From the NCBI RefSeq assembly GCF_001641615.1, contig NZ_LRRU01000022.1, positions 489,581 through 553,580 of the forward strand: DNA of 64,000 nt, in the 5' to 3' direction. The notes beneath the pieces are model-generated. The model saw only the letters and a program-made list of their open reading frames with translations. It was not told where the DNA came from and ran no database searches. Shown one piece after another: positions 36,936-46,008 of the stretch; the first letter of the stretch is position 1; the number at the start of each line of letters is the position of its first letter. Both the position numbers and the translations under genes were made by a program. The DNA is from Pseudoalteromonas gelatinilytica. Lineage in GTDB: Bacteria; Pseudomonadota; Gammaproteobacteria; Enterobacterales; Alteromonadaceae.

Positions 36936-39284
36936 ATGGTTACAGATACAGGTTTTATCCTTTCTAAAGAAGCGTTTGATAGCTCATCAGGGGTTAGTTT
37001 CGTGTTTTGGCTTTGGTGTGAGCATGGCCCTTTAAAAGTGCATGTTGAGCATCAAGAAGTGGTTTTCTTCATTCCTGAAAATCAAGTGTCTGCAGCAACG
37101 CGGTTATTAAAAAGTCAAAACATTCATGTTCGTTTTGCCGATGCAAAGTTAAGAAACTTCCAAAATCAATCGGTGATCTGTTGTTATTTCAAATCATTAA
37201 AAGACTACTACCGTGCCATTAAGATTTTAAAAAGTTCACACATATTGCTGTTTGAAGATGATGTCAGGCCAATTGACAGATTTTTGATGGAACGTTTCAT
37301 TAAAGGATCAGTTTGGGTTAAAGGGGAAGTTCAAACTCGCCGTGGCTATAGATTGTTAACAAACGCAAAATTAAAACCAAACAATGAATTTAGGCCTTAT
37401 TTTAAACATATTTCTATTGATATTGAGTGTAATGGGGAAGGCGTACTATTTTCTATTGGCTTAGTCGGAGACGGCATAGACAAAGTGTTAATGATAGGGC
37501 GCCCAGAGCCTACCCCAGATCTAGATTATCAAATTAACTGGTGTGAAGATGAAATAGACCTGCTTTCTCAATTTGAGACTGAGATCCAGCGAATTGACCC
37601 TGACGTATTGATTGGCTGGAACGTGATTGAGTTTGACTTTCGTGTCCTTCACGCAAGAGCTGAGGCACTTGGCCTTTCGTTAAAGCTCGGACGCAATAAA
37701 GAAAAGCTACGTGTACGGGAAGGAAATATCACCCGCATAACAATACCTGGTCGCGTAGTTGTTGATGGTATTGATACACTAAAAAACGCCACTTATCATT
37801 ACGACAGTTTTAGCCTTGCTAATGTAGCAAGTATTGAGCTTGGCGAAGAAAAGCTGATCAGCACAGATAATCGCCTAGAAGAAATTATTCGCCAGTTTAA
37901 TGAAGACAAACTGTCTCTTGCTAATTACAACAGACAAGACTGTATTTTAGTTCTGCAGATTTTTGAGAAATTAAAGTTACTCGATTTTGCCGTTGTAAGA
38001 AGCCAACTCACCGGACTTGAGTTAGAAAGAATGGGTGGCTCAGTAGCGGCCTTTACTAACCTTTATTTGCCGCTCTTACATAGAAGTGGCTTTGTCGCCC
38101 CTAATTTAGGCGATCATGGGTTAAGTTTTGACAGTCCAGGTGGTTATGTCATGTCATCGCAACCTGGTCTGTATAAAAATATCTTGGTGCTTGATTATAA
38201 AAGTCTGTATCCATCAATAATGCGCACATTTTGTATCGACCCACTTGGCCTTATTGAAGGGTTAAAAAAACCACAGAGTGCGATAGAGGGATTTAATCAG
38301 GCGCTGTTCTCACGAACTGAACATCACCTTCCTGAATTGATAAGAGAGCTTGCTGCAACGAGACAAATTGCAAAAGACGATAACAACCCTATGTTATCGC
38401 AAGCGATCAAAATTATTATGAATAGTTTATATGGTGTACTTGGTTCAAAAGGCTGCCGCTTCTATGACCCTCGATTGTCGAGTTCTATTACCCTTCGTGG
38501 CCATGAAATCATGCAAACAACGAAAAAATGGATAGAAGAGTGGGGTTATGAAGTCATTTATGGTGATACTGATTCGACGTTTGTGAAGCTTGATGATGAT
38601 CTAAACTCACTAAACTGTAATGAAATCGGTACGAAACTGGCAGGAAAAATTAACAAACGCTGGCAGCTCGTTTTGCAGCAAGACTATAAAATAGACAGTT
38701 TCTTAGAAATTGAGTACGAAACCCACTACAGCCCATTTTTTATGCCCACAATTAGAGGCAAAACAATGGGTTCAAAAAAGCGCTATGTAGGAAAAGTCGA
38801 AAAAAATGGCACTTCAGAATTGGTCTTCAAAGGTATGGAAACTGTTCGAAGTGATTGGACTGAACTTGCCCATAAGTTTCAAACAGAATTATTTGAGATT
38901 TTATTCGGCGAAAATTATAGCCAAGAATTAATAATTCAAACCTTTGATAAATATGTTAAAAAACTCTATGCGGGTGAATTCGACGCCATGTTAGTTTACC
39001 GAAAACGCTTAGGTCAGCATTTAACTGATTATCAAAAAAATATCCCTCCCCATGTAAAAGCAGCGAAACAACATTTAGCTGATAATCCCCATCTTACCTT
39101 TCAACGCGGTCAGATAATTGAATATGTTTACACCGCTACTGGCGCTGAGTACTACAACGGGCAACATAATTACGATTATGGCATTTATGTTAATAAGCAA
39201 TTATTGCCAATAGCTGAAATGATTGTTGTTAATTTAGGTACTAAGATTGCGCCGCTAAGTGACCGTCAGATACAGCTTTTTTAG
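36936..39284 (+). CDS. polB: DNA polymerase II (family B)
   Basis: 782 aa, as in E. coli (783). An N-terminal domain is followed by the 3'-5' exonuclease with Asp162 and Glu164 in SIDIECNGEG and an Exo II motif in LIGWNVIEFDF. The polymerase domain has motif A (LDYKSLYPSI), motif B (KIIMNSLYGVLG) and motif C YGDTDST with Asp544 and Asp546. It performs SOS-type repair and translesion synthesis in E. coli. The start follows GAAGTAA. It is divergent from the TPR-sulfotransferase gene. Confidence 0.97.
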   Translation: MVTDTGFILSKEAFDSSSGVSFVFWLWCEHGPLKVHVEHQEVVFFIPENQVSAATRLLKSQNIHVRFADAKLRNFQNQSVICCYFKSLKDYYRAIKILKSSHILLFEDDVRPIDRFLMERFIKGSVWVKGEVQTRRGYRLLTNAKLKPNNEFRPYFKHISIDIECNGEGVLFSIGLVGDGIDKVLMIGRPEPTPDLDYQINWCEDEIDLLSQFETEIQRIDPDVLIGWNVIEFDFRVLHARAEALGLSLKLGRNKEKLRVREGNITRITIPGRVVVDGIDTLKNATYHYDSFSLANVASIELGEEKLISTDNRLEEIIRQFNEDKLSLANYNRQDCILVLQIFEKLKLLDFAVVRSQLTGLELERMGGSVAAFTNLYLPLLHRSGFVAPNLGDHGLSFDSPGGYVMSSQPGLYKNILVLDYKSLYPSIMRTFCIDPLGLIEGLKKPQSAIEGFNQALFSRTEHHLPELIRELAATRQIAKDDNNPMLSQAIKIIMNSLYGVLGSKGCRFYDPRLSSSITLRGHEIMQTTKKWIEEWGYEVIYGDTDSTFVKLDDDLNSLNCNEIGTKLAGKINKRWQLVLQQDYKIDSFLEIEYETHYSPFFMPTIRGKTMGSKKRYVGKVEKNGTSELVFKGMETVRSDWTELAHKFQTELFEILFGENYSQELIIQTFDKYVKKLYAGEFDAMLVYRKRLGQHLTDYQKNIPPHVKAAKQHLADNPHLTFQRGQIIEYVYTATGAEYYNGQHNYDYGIYVNKQLLPIAEMIVVNLGTKIAPLSDRQIQLF

Positions 39285-39442
39285 AAAAATTAACATTTTT
39301 TTGACTGTTTATTGCGATGAATGATCGATAAGCTCGGTTTAAACGCTTATTTGTGTGTTTTTTGTTCATAAAACAAGAAAAAGTAAACTTTTTGGTGCTT
39401 CATTAAAAAATTGTAAATAAAGGGCTGGATATTTTGTTTTAT

Positions 39443-39493
39443 TTGTTTATTATTTGTTTGTCGCAGTCCTGATGCGATACAAATAATAAACAA
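39443..39493 (+). promoter_or_regulatory. Long leader inverted repeat before the first TonB receptor
   Basis: TTGTTTATTATTTGT (39443-39457) pairs perfectly with ACAAATAATAAACAA (39479-39493). An inner TCGCA/TGCGA stem forms between them. It lies 46 bp upstream of the receptor start. It may be an operator or an mRNA leader hairpin; there is no T run for termination. Confidence 0.7.
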
Positions 39494-39539
39494 GCTTATG
39501 CTAAATATAGCCACAATATAGTGGTCCAGGGAGAATCAA

Positions 39540-42398
39540 ATGTTAAATAATAAAGTTTCAAAAGCAGTTCGCTTAGCGCTTGCTTTTGGTACAGCTTCTA
39601 CAGCTGCGTTTTCTGTAAACTCTTATGCTGCTGAAGAAGAAGCAGTAGAAAAAGTTGAACGTATTGAAGTAACAGGTTCACGTATCAAACGTACTGATAT
39701 CGAAACTGCAAGCCCAGTACAAGTTACAACAGCTGAAGAAATCGAAGTAGCTGGTTTCACTCGTGTTGAAGACATGATGAACAGCTTGCCTCAACTTGAA
39801 GCTTCAAGCACTGCATTCCAATCAAATGGTGCTTCTGGTACTGCTACGCTTAACTTACGTGGTATGGGTTCACAACGTACCCTAGTACTTATCAATGGTC
39901 GTCGTATGCAAGCGGGTGGTATCTATAGCCAATCTGCGGATATCAACCAAATCCCAGCTGCACTTATCAAACGTGTTGACGTAATGACTGGTGGTGGTTC
40001 ATCAACTTACGGTGCTGACGCGGTAGCGGGTGTTGTAAACTTCGTGATGGACGATCAGTTCGAAGGTTTTGAAGTGAACATCGGTTCAACTGCATACCAA
40101 CACGACAACGACAATGAATACATCCAAGGTCTAATGGATGACCGTGACTTTGAATACCCTTCAGGTAGCTCAGGTTTTGACGGTTCATCGTTTGACTTCT
40201 CAGCTACTTTAGGTGGCTCATTCGACAGCGGTAAAGGCCACGCGGTTGGTTACTTTACTTACAACAAACAAAACGAACTACGTCAAGGTGCTCGTGACTA
40301 CTCATCTTGTGCATTAAATGCAGCAGGTACTGCATGTGGTGGTTCTGGTAACGCTGTAAACCCTAACTTCTACATCGCAGGTGTTACTGATTCTGGTGCA
40401 TTTGACTGGGATGATTACGATTACTGGACACTAGGAACTGACAGCAGCTTCATTCCTTCAAGCGGTAACGTTTACAACTATGCGCCTGTTAACCACTTCA
40501 TGCGTCCGGATGAGCGTCACACGTTAGGTTTATTCGCAAACTACGAAATCAATGACAACTTCCAACCGTTCATTGAAGCTATGTTCATGCGTGACCGTAC
40601 TTCTGCACAAATCGCAGAATCAGGTACGTTCTTCGATACAAACTATGTAATCGATTACGATAGCCCGCTATTAACAGACGCACAACGTCAAAACCTAACT
40701 GACCGTTTCGGTTTAACATCAGGTGACCAGTTCGCTACTTACATCGGTAAGCGTAACGTAGAAGGTGGCCCACGTGTTAACCAATTAGAGCACAACTCTT
40801 TCCGCCTAGTATTAGGTAGTAAAGGTGAAATCAGTGACACTTGGTCATACGAAGCGTTTGTTCAATACGGTTCAACATCTTCATCTTCGGCATACGAAAA
40901 TGACTTCTTCGGCCCACGTATCATCACTGCACTTTCTGCAAATGGTGAAGACTGTGCGTCAACTGATGGCTGTATTCCTTACGAAGTATTCACATACCAA
41001 GGTGTTTCTACTGAATCAGCAGCTGCTCTAACTGGTACAGCTATTCTTAACGGTGTAACAGAACAGTTCATCGTAAGTGGTTTCGTAACTGGTGAGTTTG
41101 ACTTTGGTCTTCCTTCGTCAGACTACCCAATCGCTGCAGTATTCGGTGCTGAATACCGTGAAGAAACATTCGGTCGTACAGCTGACGAAGTTTATGCGCA
41201 AGGTCTATTACTTGGTCAAGGTGGTCCTACTAAGAGCCTTAACGGTGAGTATGATGTAACTGAGTACTTCGGTGAGTTAAGCTTACCAATCGTTGAAGGT
41301 TTACCTGGCGTTGAAAGCTTATTAATCGACTTAGGTTATCGTTGGTCTGATTACAGCACATCAGGTTCAGAGCCTACTTATAAAGTAGCAATGAACTGGG
41401 ACGTAACTGAAAACTGGAAGATCCGTTCAAGCTACAACCGTGCAGTACGTGCAGCGAACAATGGTGAGCTATTCGCTCAACAAAGCCAAGGTTTATGGGC
41501 TGGTTCAGATCCATGTGCTACAGCAACTCCTTCACTTACCCAAGCTGAGTGTGCGAACACAGGTGTTTCAGCTTCTCAATACGGTAACGTAGGTAAGAGC
41601 CCAGCGGACCAATACAATGGTTTCTTCGGTGGTAACCCAGAGCTTAGCCCTGAGATTGCAGATACAATCACTCTAGGTGTTGTAGGTAACCCGTTTGAAG
41701 ACTTCAACTTCTCAATCGACTACTGGGATATCGACTTAGAAGATGCAATCGGCAACATCGACCCTGAGCTTATCGTTGAGCAATGTGGTAAAACGGGTGA
41801 TGCACTATTCTGTGATAACGTACAACGTACACCAGGTAGCGGTAGCCTTTGGATCGGTTCTGGTCAAGTTATCGCAACGAACACGAACTTAGGTAACATC
41901 CACTATGAAGGTATCGACTTAAGTGCAAACTACGACATCGAAGTTGGTGGCGGTACGCTTTCTACAAGCTTAATCGGTACTTACATGATGACTAAGGAAT
42001 TTGAAGATATTCCTGGTGTAAGTGAAGTTTACGACTGTGTTGATACACTAGATAACGGCTGTTTCCCACAACCAGAATGGCGTCATGTTCTTAGCGCAAG
42101 CTACGACACAGGCAGCTGGTGGAAAGCAACAGCTAAATGGCGTTACTTCAGTGCAGTTAATGACTACACAGGTTCAGACACTTTAGTTCAAGATGGTATT
42201 GGTTCACAAAGTTACCTTGACCTTAAAGGTTCATTCACAATCAATGACTACACACGTGTTCTTGTTGGTGTGAACAACGTATTAGATAAAGAGCCACCAC
42301 TAGTAGGCGGTACATTATCTACAAATGGTAACGCAGTTGCTGGTTACTACGACACGCTAGGTCGTTACTTCCACGCAAGCGTTTCATTAAAATTCTAA
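39540..42398 (+). CDS. TonB-dependent outer-membrane receptor 1
   Basis: 952 aa. A signal peptide ends near SYAAEE. It is followed by the TonB-box-like ERIEVTGSR, a plug domain (about 50-170, with LNLRGMGSQRTLVLINGRRM) and a 22-strand-type barrel ending in phenylalanine (VSLKF). It transports an unknown ligand using the TonB-ExbBD energy system. A GGGAG ribosome site lies 7 bases before the ATG, and the first 60 bp are nearly identical to the other two receptors here. A strong terminator follows, then a TPR-sulfotransferase gene. Confidence 0.93.
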   Translation: MLNNKVSKAVRLALAFGTASTAAFSVNSYAAEEEAVEKVERIEVTGSRIKRTDIETASPVQVTTAEEIEVAGFTRVEDMMNSLPQLEASSTAFQSNGASGTATLNLRGMGSQRTLVLINGRRMQAGGIYSQSADINQIPAALIKRVDVMTGGGSSTYGADAVAGVVNFVMDDQFEGFEVNIGSTAYQHDNDNEYIQGLMDDRDFEYPSGSSGFDGSSFDFSATLGGSFDSGKGHAVGYFTYNKQNELRQGARDYSSCALNAAGTACGGSGNAVNPNFYIAGVTDSGAFDWDDYDYWTLGTDSSFIPSSGNVYNYAPVNHFMRPDERHTLGLFANYEINDNFQPFIEAMFMRDRTSAQIAESGTFFDTNYVIDYDSPLLTDAQRQNLTDRFGLTSGDQFATYIGKRNVEGGPRVNQLEHNSFRLVLGSKGEISDTWSYEAFVQYGSTSSSSAYENDFFGPRIITALSANGEDCASTDGCIPYEVFTYQGVSTESAAALTGTAILNGVTEQFIVSGFVTGEFDFGLPSSDYPIAAVFGAEYREETFGRTADEVYAQGLLLGQGGPTKSLNGEYDVTEYFGELSLPIVEGLPGVESLLIDLGYRWSDYSTSGSEPTYKVAMNWDVTENWKIRSSYNRAVRAANNGELFAQQSQGLWAGSDPCATATPSLTQAECANTGVSASQYGNVGKSPADQYNGFFGGNPELSPEIADTITLGVVGNPFEDFNFSIDYWDIDLEDAIGNIDPELIVEQCGKTGDALFCDNVQRTPGSGSLWIGSGQVIATNTNLGNIHYEGIDLSANYDIEVGGGTLSTSLIGTYMMTKEFEDIPGVSEVYDCVDTLDNGCFPQPEWRHVLSASYDTGSWWKATAKWRYFSAVNDYTGSDTLVQDGIGSQSYLDLKGSFTINDYTRVLVGVNNVLDKEPPLVGGTLSTNGNAVAGYYDTLGRYFHASVSLKF

Positions 42399-42420
42399 TT
42401 TGAATTAATTAATGTATGAT

Positions 42421-42446
42421 AAAGCGAGCTTCGGCTCGCTTTTTTT
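42421..42446 (+). terminator. Terminator after TonB receptor 1
   Basis: AAAGCGAGC-TTCG-GCTCGCTTTTTTT, a perfect stem with a stable TTCG tetraloop and a T run. It sits 28 bp before the next start codon, so read-through would be needed to co-express the sulfotransferase. Confidence 0.92.
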
Positions 42447-42473
42447 ATGGGAAAGCTTTTTTATGGGGAAACA

Positions 42474-44120
42474 ATGACATCAGAACAATACGCGTTTACC
42501 CAAGCTGTTGCTTTACTTCAGCAAGGTAAAGTTAGCCAGGGGATAGAATTATTAAAACCGTTAACATATAACAGTGAATTAGCTGAAAAAGCGTTACAGA
42601 TCCTTTTCAAAGTTGCTATGCAGCAACAAGACACTGAAACAGCCATTGCTTATTGCCAGCAACTGGTATCCATTGCTCCAACAAAATTTGATTACGTACT
42701 GACCCTAGTGCAAATAAGTTTAAGTTGTGGTGAGTTCGAAATTGCAAAAAACGCGCTATTACCTTTATATACAGCAAATCCGCAGCAAGCTGATATCTGT
42801 TTTCAGCTAGGTAATATAGAACGAAAGCTTGGTAACGCCGATGCAGCGATACGCTTTCTCGAGCAAGCCCTCACATTATCTGAGCAGTTTAAAGTACCCG
42901 CTTTAATTGAAATTGCTTATGTGCATAATGAACAATTACATCAACCGAGTGTTGCAATACAGTATTTAGAACAAGCGATTAGTCATGATAATAAGAGTCT
43001 GCAAGCCAACTTTGCATTGGCAAATATTCATGAACAACTCGGTAATAAAGATAAAGCGAAAAAAGGCTTTCAACAGGTTTTAAAGATAGATGCATTTAAC
43101 GCGATGGCACAAGCAAGGATGGCTGACATCGAGACATTTTCTGAACAAGATGCGACTAACTACGAACAAGCATGCCTAGCTATATTGCAACGAGAGTTAG
43201 ATGATATTGCCTGTGCTGATCTTTATTATGCACTTGGTAAAGTGTTTAATGATTGCAAAAATTATCAGAAAGCTTGGCACTATTATGTAAAAGCAAATCA
43301 ATACAATAAAAAGTATTTACCAGTTTATGATCGCCAGTCTATTGAAGCGGTAACCGACTACACCTTAGCGCGTAATATCACTCTTCAAGCAGCGAACACC
43401 TCTATTACGCCTATCATTATTTGCGGTATGTTTCGTTCTGGCTCAACACTGATTGAACAAATTATCAGCTCTAACGAGCAAATAGCAGCAGGTGGTGAGA
43501 TTGCCTATTTACATTCATCGCTATTCAATTTAATTAGTGATGAAAAGGCGCTTGCAAATAAGGCTAAAGATCCTGAGTTTATAAATGGTTATAACGGGCA
43601 ACTAACTCTTCGAGCCGAAGGTGCTCTTTACGTTACAGATAAACGCCCAGAAAATTACCTTTATTTAGACGTTATTAAGCAGCTATATCCAAATGCGAAG
43701 ATCATTTGGACTGAGCGAGATATCAAAGATAATAGCTTATCAGCTTATTTCCAACATTTAGGCCCGAGCTTAAACTACGCAGTGTCTCTGAATGACACTT
43801 TGCATCACTATGAGCAGCAGCAACGCATTAAGTCACATTGGCAGTCGCGCTTTAGTAATGATATTTTTACGATGAATTATGATTTACTTGTTGCGTCACC
43901 TGAGCAGGTGTTAGAGCCGCTGTTTAGTTTTTTAGGGTTAGAATACACTGATGAAGCCCAGCGATTTCATCATAAAACTGGCACGGTAAGTACAGCAAGT
44001 GTATGGCAAGTAAGAAAACCTCTTTATAAATCATCATCAGGACGATTTGAAAATTACCTAGAGCATATACAGGGCAGTGAACAATCCTATCTGGATGCAA
44101 AAGCACTGTTAAATAAATAG
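42474..44120 (+). CDS. TPR-repeat sulfotransferase family protein
   Basis: 548 aa. The first 280 residues consist of TPR helices (for example AIRFLEQALTLSEQ and AIQYLEQAISHDNKSLQANFALA). The C-terminal domain has the PAPS loop CGMFRSGSTLIEQIIS and the 3'-phosphate segment TERDIKDNSLSAYF. It has no signal peptide. I chose ATG 42474 (MTSEQYAF), with GGGGAA just upstream; the ATG at 42447 lies in the T tract of the preceding terminator. It is directly downstream of TonB receptor 1 in the same direction. Acceptor unknown. Confidence 0.86.
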   Translation: MTSEQYAFTQAVALLQQGKVSQGIELLKPLTYNSELAEKALQILFKVAMQQQDTETAIAYCQQLVSIAPTKFDYVLTLVQISLSCGEFEIAKNALLPLYTANPQQADICFQLGNIERKLGNADAAIRFLEQALTLSEQFKVPALIEIAYVHNEQLHQPSVAIQYLEQAISHDNKSLQANFALANIHEQLGNKDKAKKGFQQVLKIDAFNAMAQARMADIETFSEQDATNYEQACLAILQRELDDIACADLYYALGKVFNDCKNYQKAWHYYVKANQYNKKYLPVYDRQSIEAVTDYTLARNITLQAANTSITPIIICGMFRSGSTLIEQIISSNEQIAAGGEIAYLHSSLFNLISDEKALANKAKDPEFINGYNGQLTLRAEGALYVTDKRPENYLYLDVIKQLYPNAKIIWTERDIKDNSLSAYFQHLGPSLNYAVSLNDTLHHYEQQQRIKSHWQSRFSNDIFTMNYDLLVASPEQVLEPLFSFLGLEYTDEAQRFHHKTGTVSTASVWQVRKPLYKSSSGRFENYLEHIQGSEQSYLDAKALLNK

Positions 44121-44134
44121 CGATTAGTTACAGG

Positions 44135-44165
44135 AAAAGACCATCATGAAGATGGTCTTTTTAAT
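44135..44165. terminator. Bidirectional terminator between convergent genes
   Basis: AAAAGACCATC-ATGAA-GATGGTCTTTT forms an 11-bp stem with T runs on both strands, between the sulfotransferase stop (44120) and the convergent TPR-oxygenase stop (44165). Confidence 0.92.
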
Positions 44166-45955
44166 TATTTTAACGGCATGATATCACAAGGAATCGTTAG
44201 CCTTGGGCTATCGCTCTTAAGTTGATATGTCCCGTGCCATATATAGCTTGGAAATATAATAATTTGACCTTCCTCTGGGCATATTTCACGAGCAATTGAT
44301 TCTCGCTCTCCTAAGTTAAGACTGGTTTCTCCTAGCTTTAGCCAGCCATTTTTAGTGGCATCATCTTTACTCATCTCAGCAGGAATAGAAATATAACTCG
44401 GCGCGGATAACCAGCCTTGAGGGTGGATATGATTAGCATGAAAACCACCTTCTTCTAGCTTTACAGACCAACTACCTCTGGCAACAAAGCGCTTGTGGTT
44501 TCGTGCTAACAGAGGGTGGTTAACGTCCTCTGGAAGCTGCGTCAGGTATTGATTAATACATTGCGACATTGATGTCTTGAATAAATCAATAAGTTGATTA
44601 GAGCGCTGGAGTAAGTGACCTTGTGTTTGACTGCCACTTCGTACACTTTGATCTAATGGCTGCAGTTTATTGGTATGTAGGCTAATCATAAGCTCTTTTA
44701 ACTGATGATTAAAATCAGCAAAGGTTTTAAAACCAGCCGGAGCAGGGAGCTCCATTACCTTCACGAATTTGTCGAGGTTAGTTAACCAATGGTATTTATC
44801 ATTATTCGATAAGCGCCAAGCAATACTTAAATAAGCCCACAGCTCTTGGTTATTGGGATTAAATTTTACTGCCGTTTCTAAATGAGAAATCGCTGAGCTG
44901 TACTCGCCTTGTTGTATGTAAAAATTTGCTAAATCGATACTGTAGCGGGCATTGTGTGGTGCTTCTTTTACTAGCCGCTGAAGGAGTGAGAATGCCGTTT
45001 CTTCATCTCCCTTTCTATCTAAAATGATACTGTGTGCATGGAGTAGATCTAAGTTTTGCGGATAGCTCTGTGTTGCTTCAGAGCTTACTAATAAAGCTTC
45101 CTCAAGCTTATCGAGTTGCAATAGTTGGCCAATTTGAGAGTGGATCAGCACCGGATTCGCATCATAGTGTTTAAAAGTTTGGGTGTACGAGCTCATTAAC
45201 TCGCTCTGTGCGTGTTCCCAGTACAATTTGTTAAGACTTTCATGAGCTGGTACGTAGTTAGGTGCCAGTTCCAAACATGCCTTTAGGTGCGCTTGTGCTT
45301 GTTCATATTGCTGCAAATCATAGTAAGTACAACCCACTATATAATGTAATTCGGCGCTGGGTTGCTGTTTTAAAAGCATTTGCAATAGGGCTAATGCTTC
45401 GGAAAATTTACCTAAATTACGATAATTACATGCCTGTTTATAAATGAAATGAAATTGCCCTTTTAGTTGCGCAGGTAATTCAGTGCGGAAATAATCTTCA
45501 ATGTGCTTTAAATCCCCAAAGCGTTCGTAAAGCTCTAAAGTGAGCCAGTGGTACCGAATTAATGTGCTTTGCGAAGGAGATGTTTCTTTAATGAAGTGTT
45601 CGGCTTTGAGTAATTCATCTTGGTTAATTAGGCTTTCAATGTAATTGAGTCTTGGTTTTTCAAGTGACAAAGAATTTGTGTTGTATTCACAAAACTGAAT
45701 ACAATCCGCATACTTTTTTTGTTTACAAAGTAAGTTGGTGTAGTTATCCAAAAGCCCAACGTTTTTACTATGAAGACGCAAACCTTGCAAATAGCACTGC
45801 TCTGCATCGGTAATTCTATTTACAGCAGATAAACATAAGCTATTTAATGTATACCAATCAGCGGTTTTGTTTGTATGTGAAGAAAGGAGTTGAAGTGCGT
45901 GCATATACTGTTGTTGATTGAATGCCTGCAACGCTTTTTGCAATGAATTATTCAC
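44165..45955 (-). CDS. TPR protein with C-terminal 2OG-Fe(II) oxygenase domain
   Basis: 596 aa. Roughly residues 1-400 are TPR-like helical repeats (YSSAISHLETAVKFNPNNQELWAYLS). The last 190 residues fit the putative 2OG-Fe(II) oxygenase family PF13759: GGFHANHIHPQGWLSAPSYI carries the first His, and IIIFPSYIWHGTYQLKSD carries the distal His followed by an Arg (SPRLTIPCD) that would hold 2-oxoglutarate. A hydroxylase acting on a protein or peptide presented by the TPRs is plausible. No signal peptide. It lies 53 bp after the DUF547 genes in the same direction, behind a leader hairpin. Confidence 0.82.
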   Translation of the reverse strand: MNNSLQKALQAFNQQQYMHALQLLSSHTNKTADWYTLNSLCLSAVNRITDAEQCYLQGLRLHSKNVGLLDNYTNLLCKQKKYADCIQFCEYNTNSLSLEKPRLNYIESLINQDELLKAEHFIKETSPSQSTLIRYHWLTLELYERFGDLKHIEDYFRTELPAQLKGQFHFIYKQACNYRNLGKFSEALALLQMLLKQQPSAELHYIVGCTYYDLQQYEQAQAHLKACLELAPNYVPAHESLNKLYWEHAQSELMSSYTQTFKHYDANPVLIHSQIGQLLQLDKLEEALLVSSEATQSYPQNLDLLHAHSIILDRKGDEETAFSLLQRLVKEAPHNARYSIDLANFYIQQGEYSSAISHLETAVKFNPNNQELWAYLSIAWRLSNNDKYHWLTNLDKFVKVMELPAPAGFKTFADFNHQLKELMISLHTNKLQPLDQSVRSGSQTQGHLLQRSNQLIDLFKTSMSQCINQYLTQLPEDVNHPLLARNHKRFVARGSWSVKLEEGGFHANHIHPQGWLSAPSYISIPAEMSKDDATKNGWLKLGETSLNLGERESIAREICPEEGQIIIFPSYIWHGTYQLKSDSPRLTIPCDIMPLK

Positions 45956-45956
45956 T

Positions 45957-45995
45957 CGTACACCTTGTTTTTGTTTTATGTTAACAGGGTGTACG
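45957..45995 (-). promoter_or_regulatory. Leader hairpin and shared motif, copy 2
   Basis: CGTACACC (45957-45964) pairs with GGTGTACG (45988-45995), extended by TTGTT/AACAG with one mismatch. The right arm overlaps the 21-nt motif 45974-45994, which matches the motif upstream of the TPR-sulfotransferase at 36883-36903. The hairpin almost fills the 53-bp gap before the TPR-oxygenase start. Confidence 0.55.
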
Positions 45996-46008
45996 CTAAA
46001 GTAAAATG

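Noticed and set aside
42447-42473. Earlier ATG for the second TPR-sulfotransferase
   Set aside because: It falls in the T tract of the preceding terminator and lacks a ribosome site; ATG 42474 has GGGGAA directly upstream.
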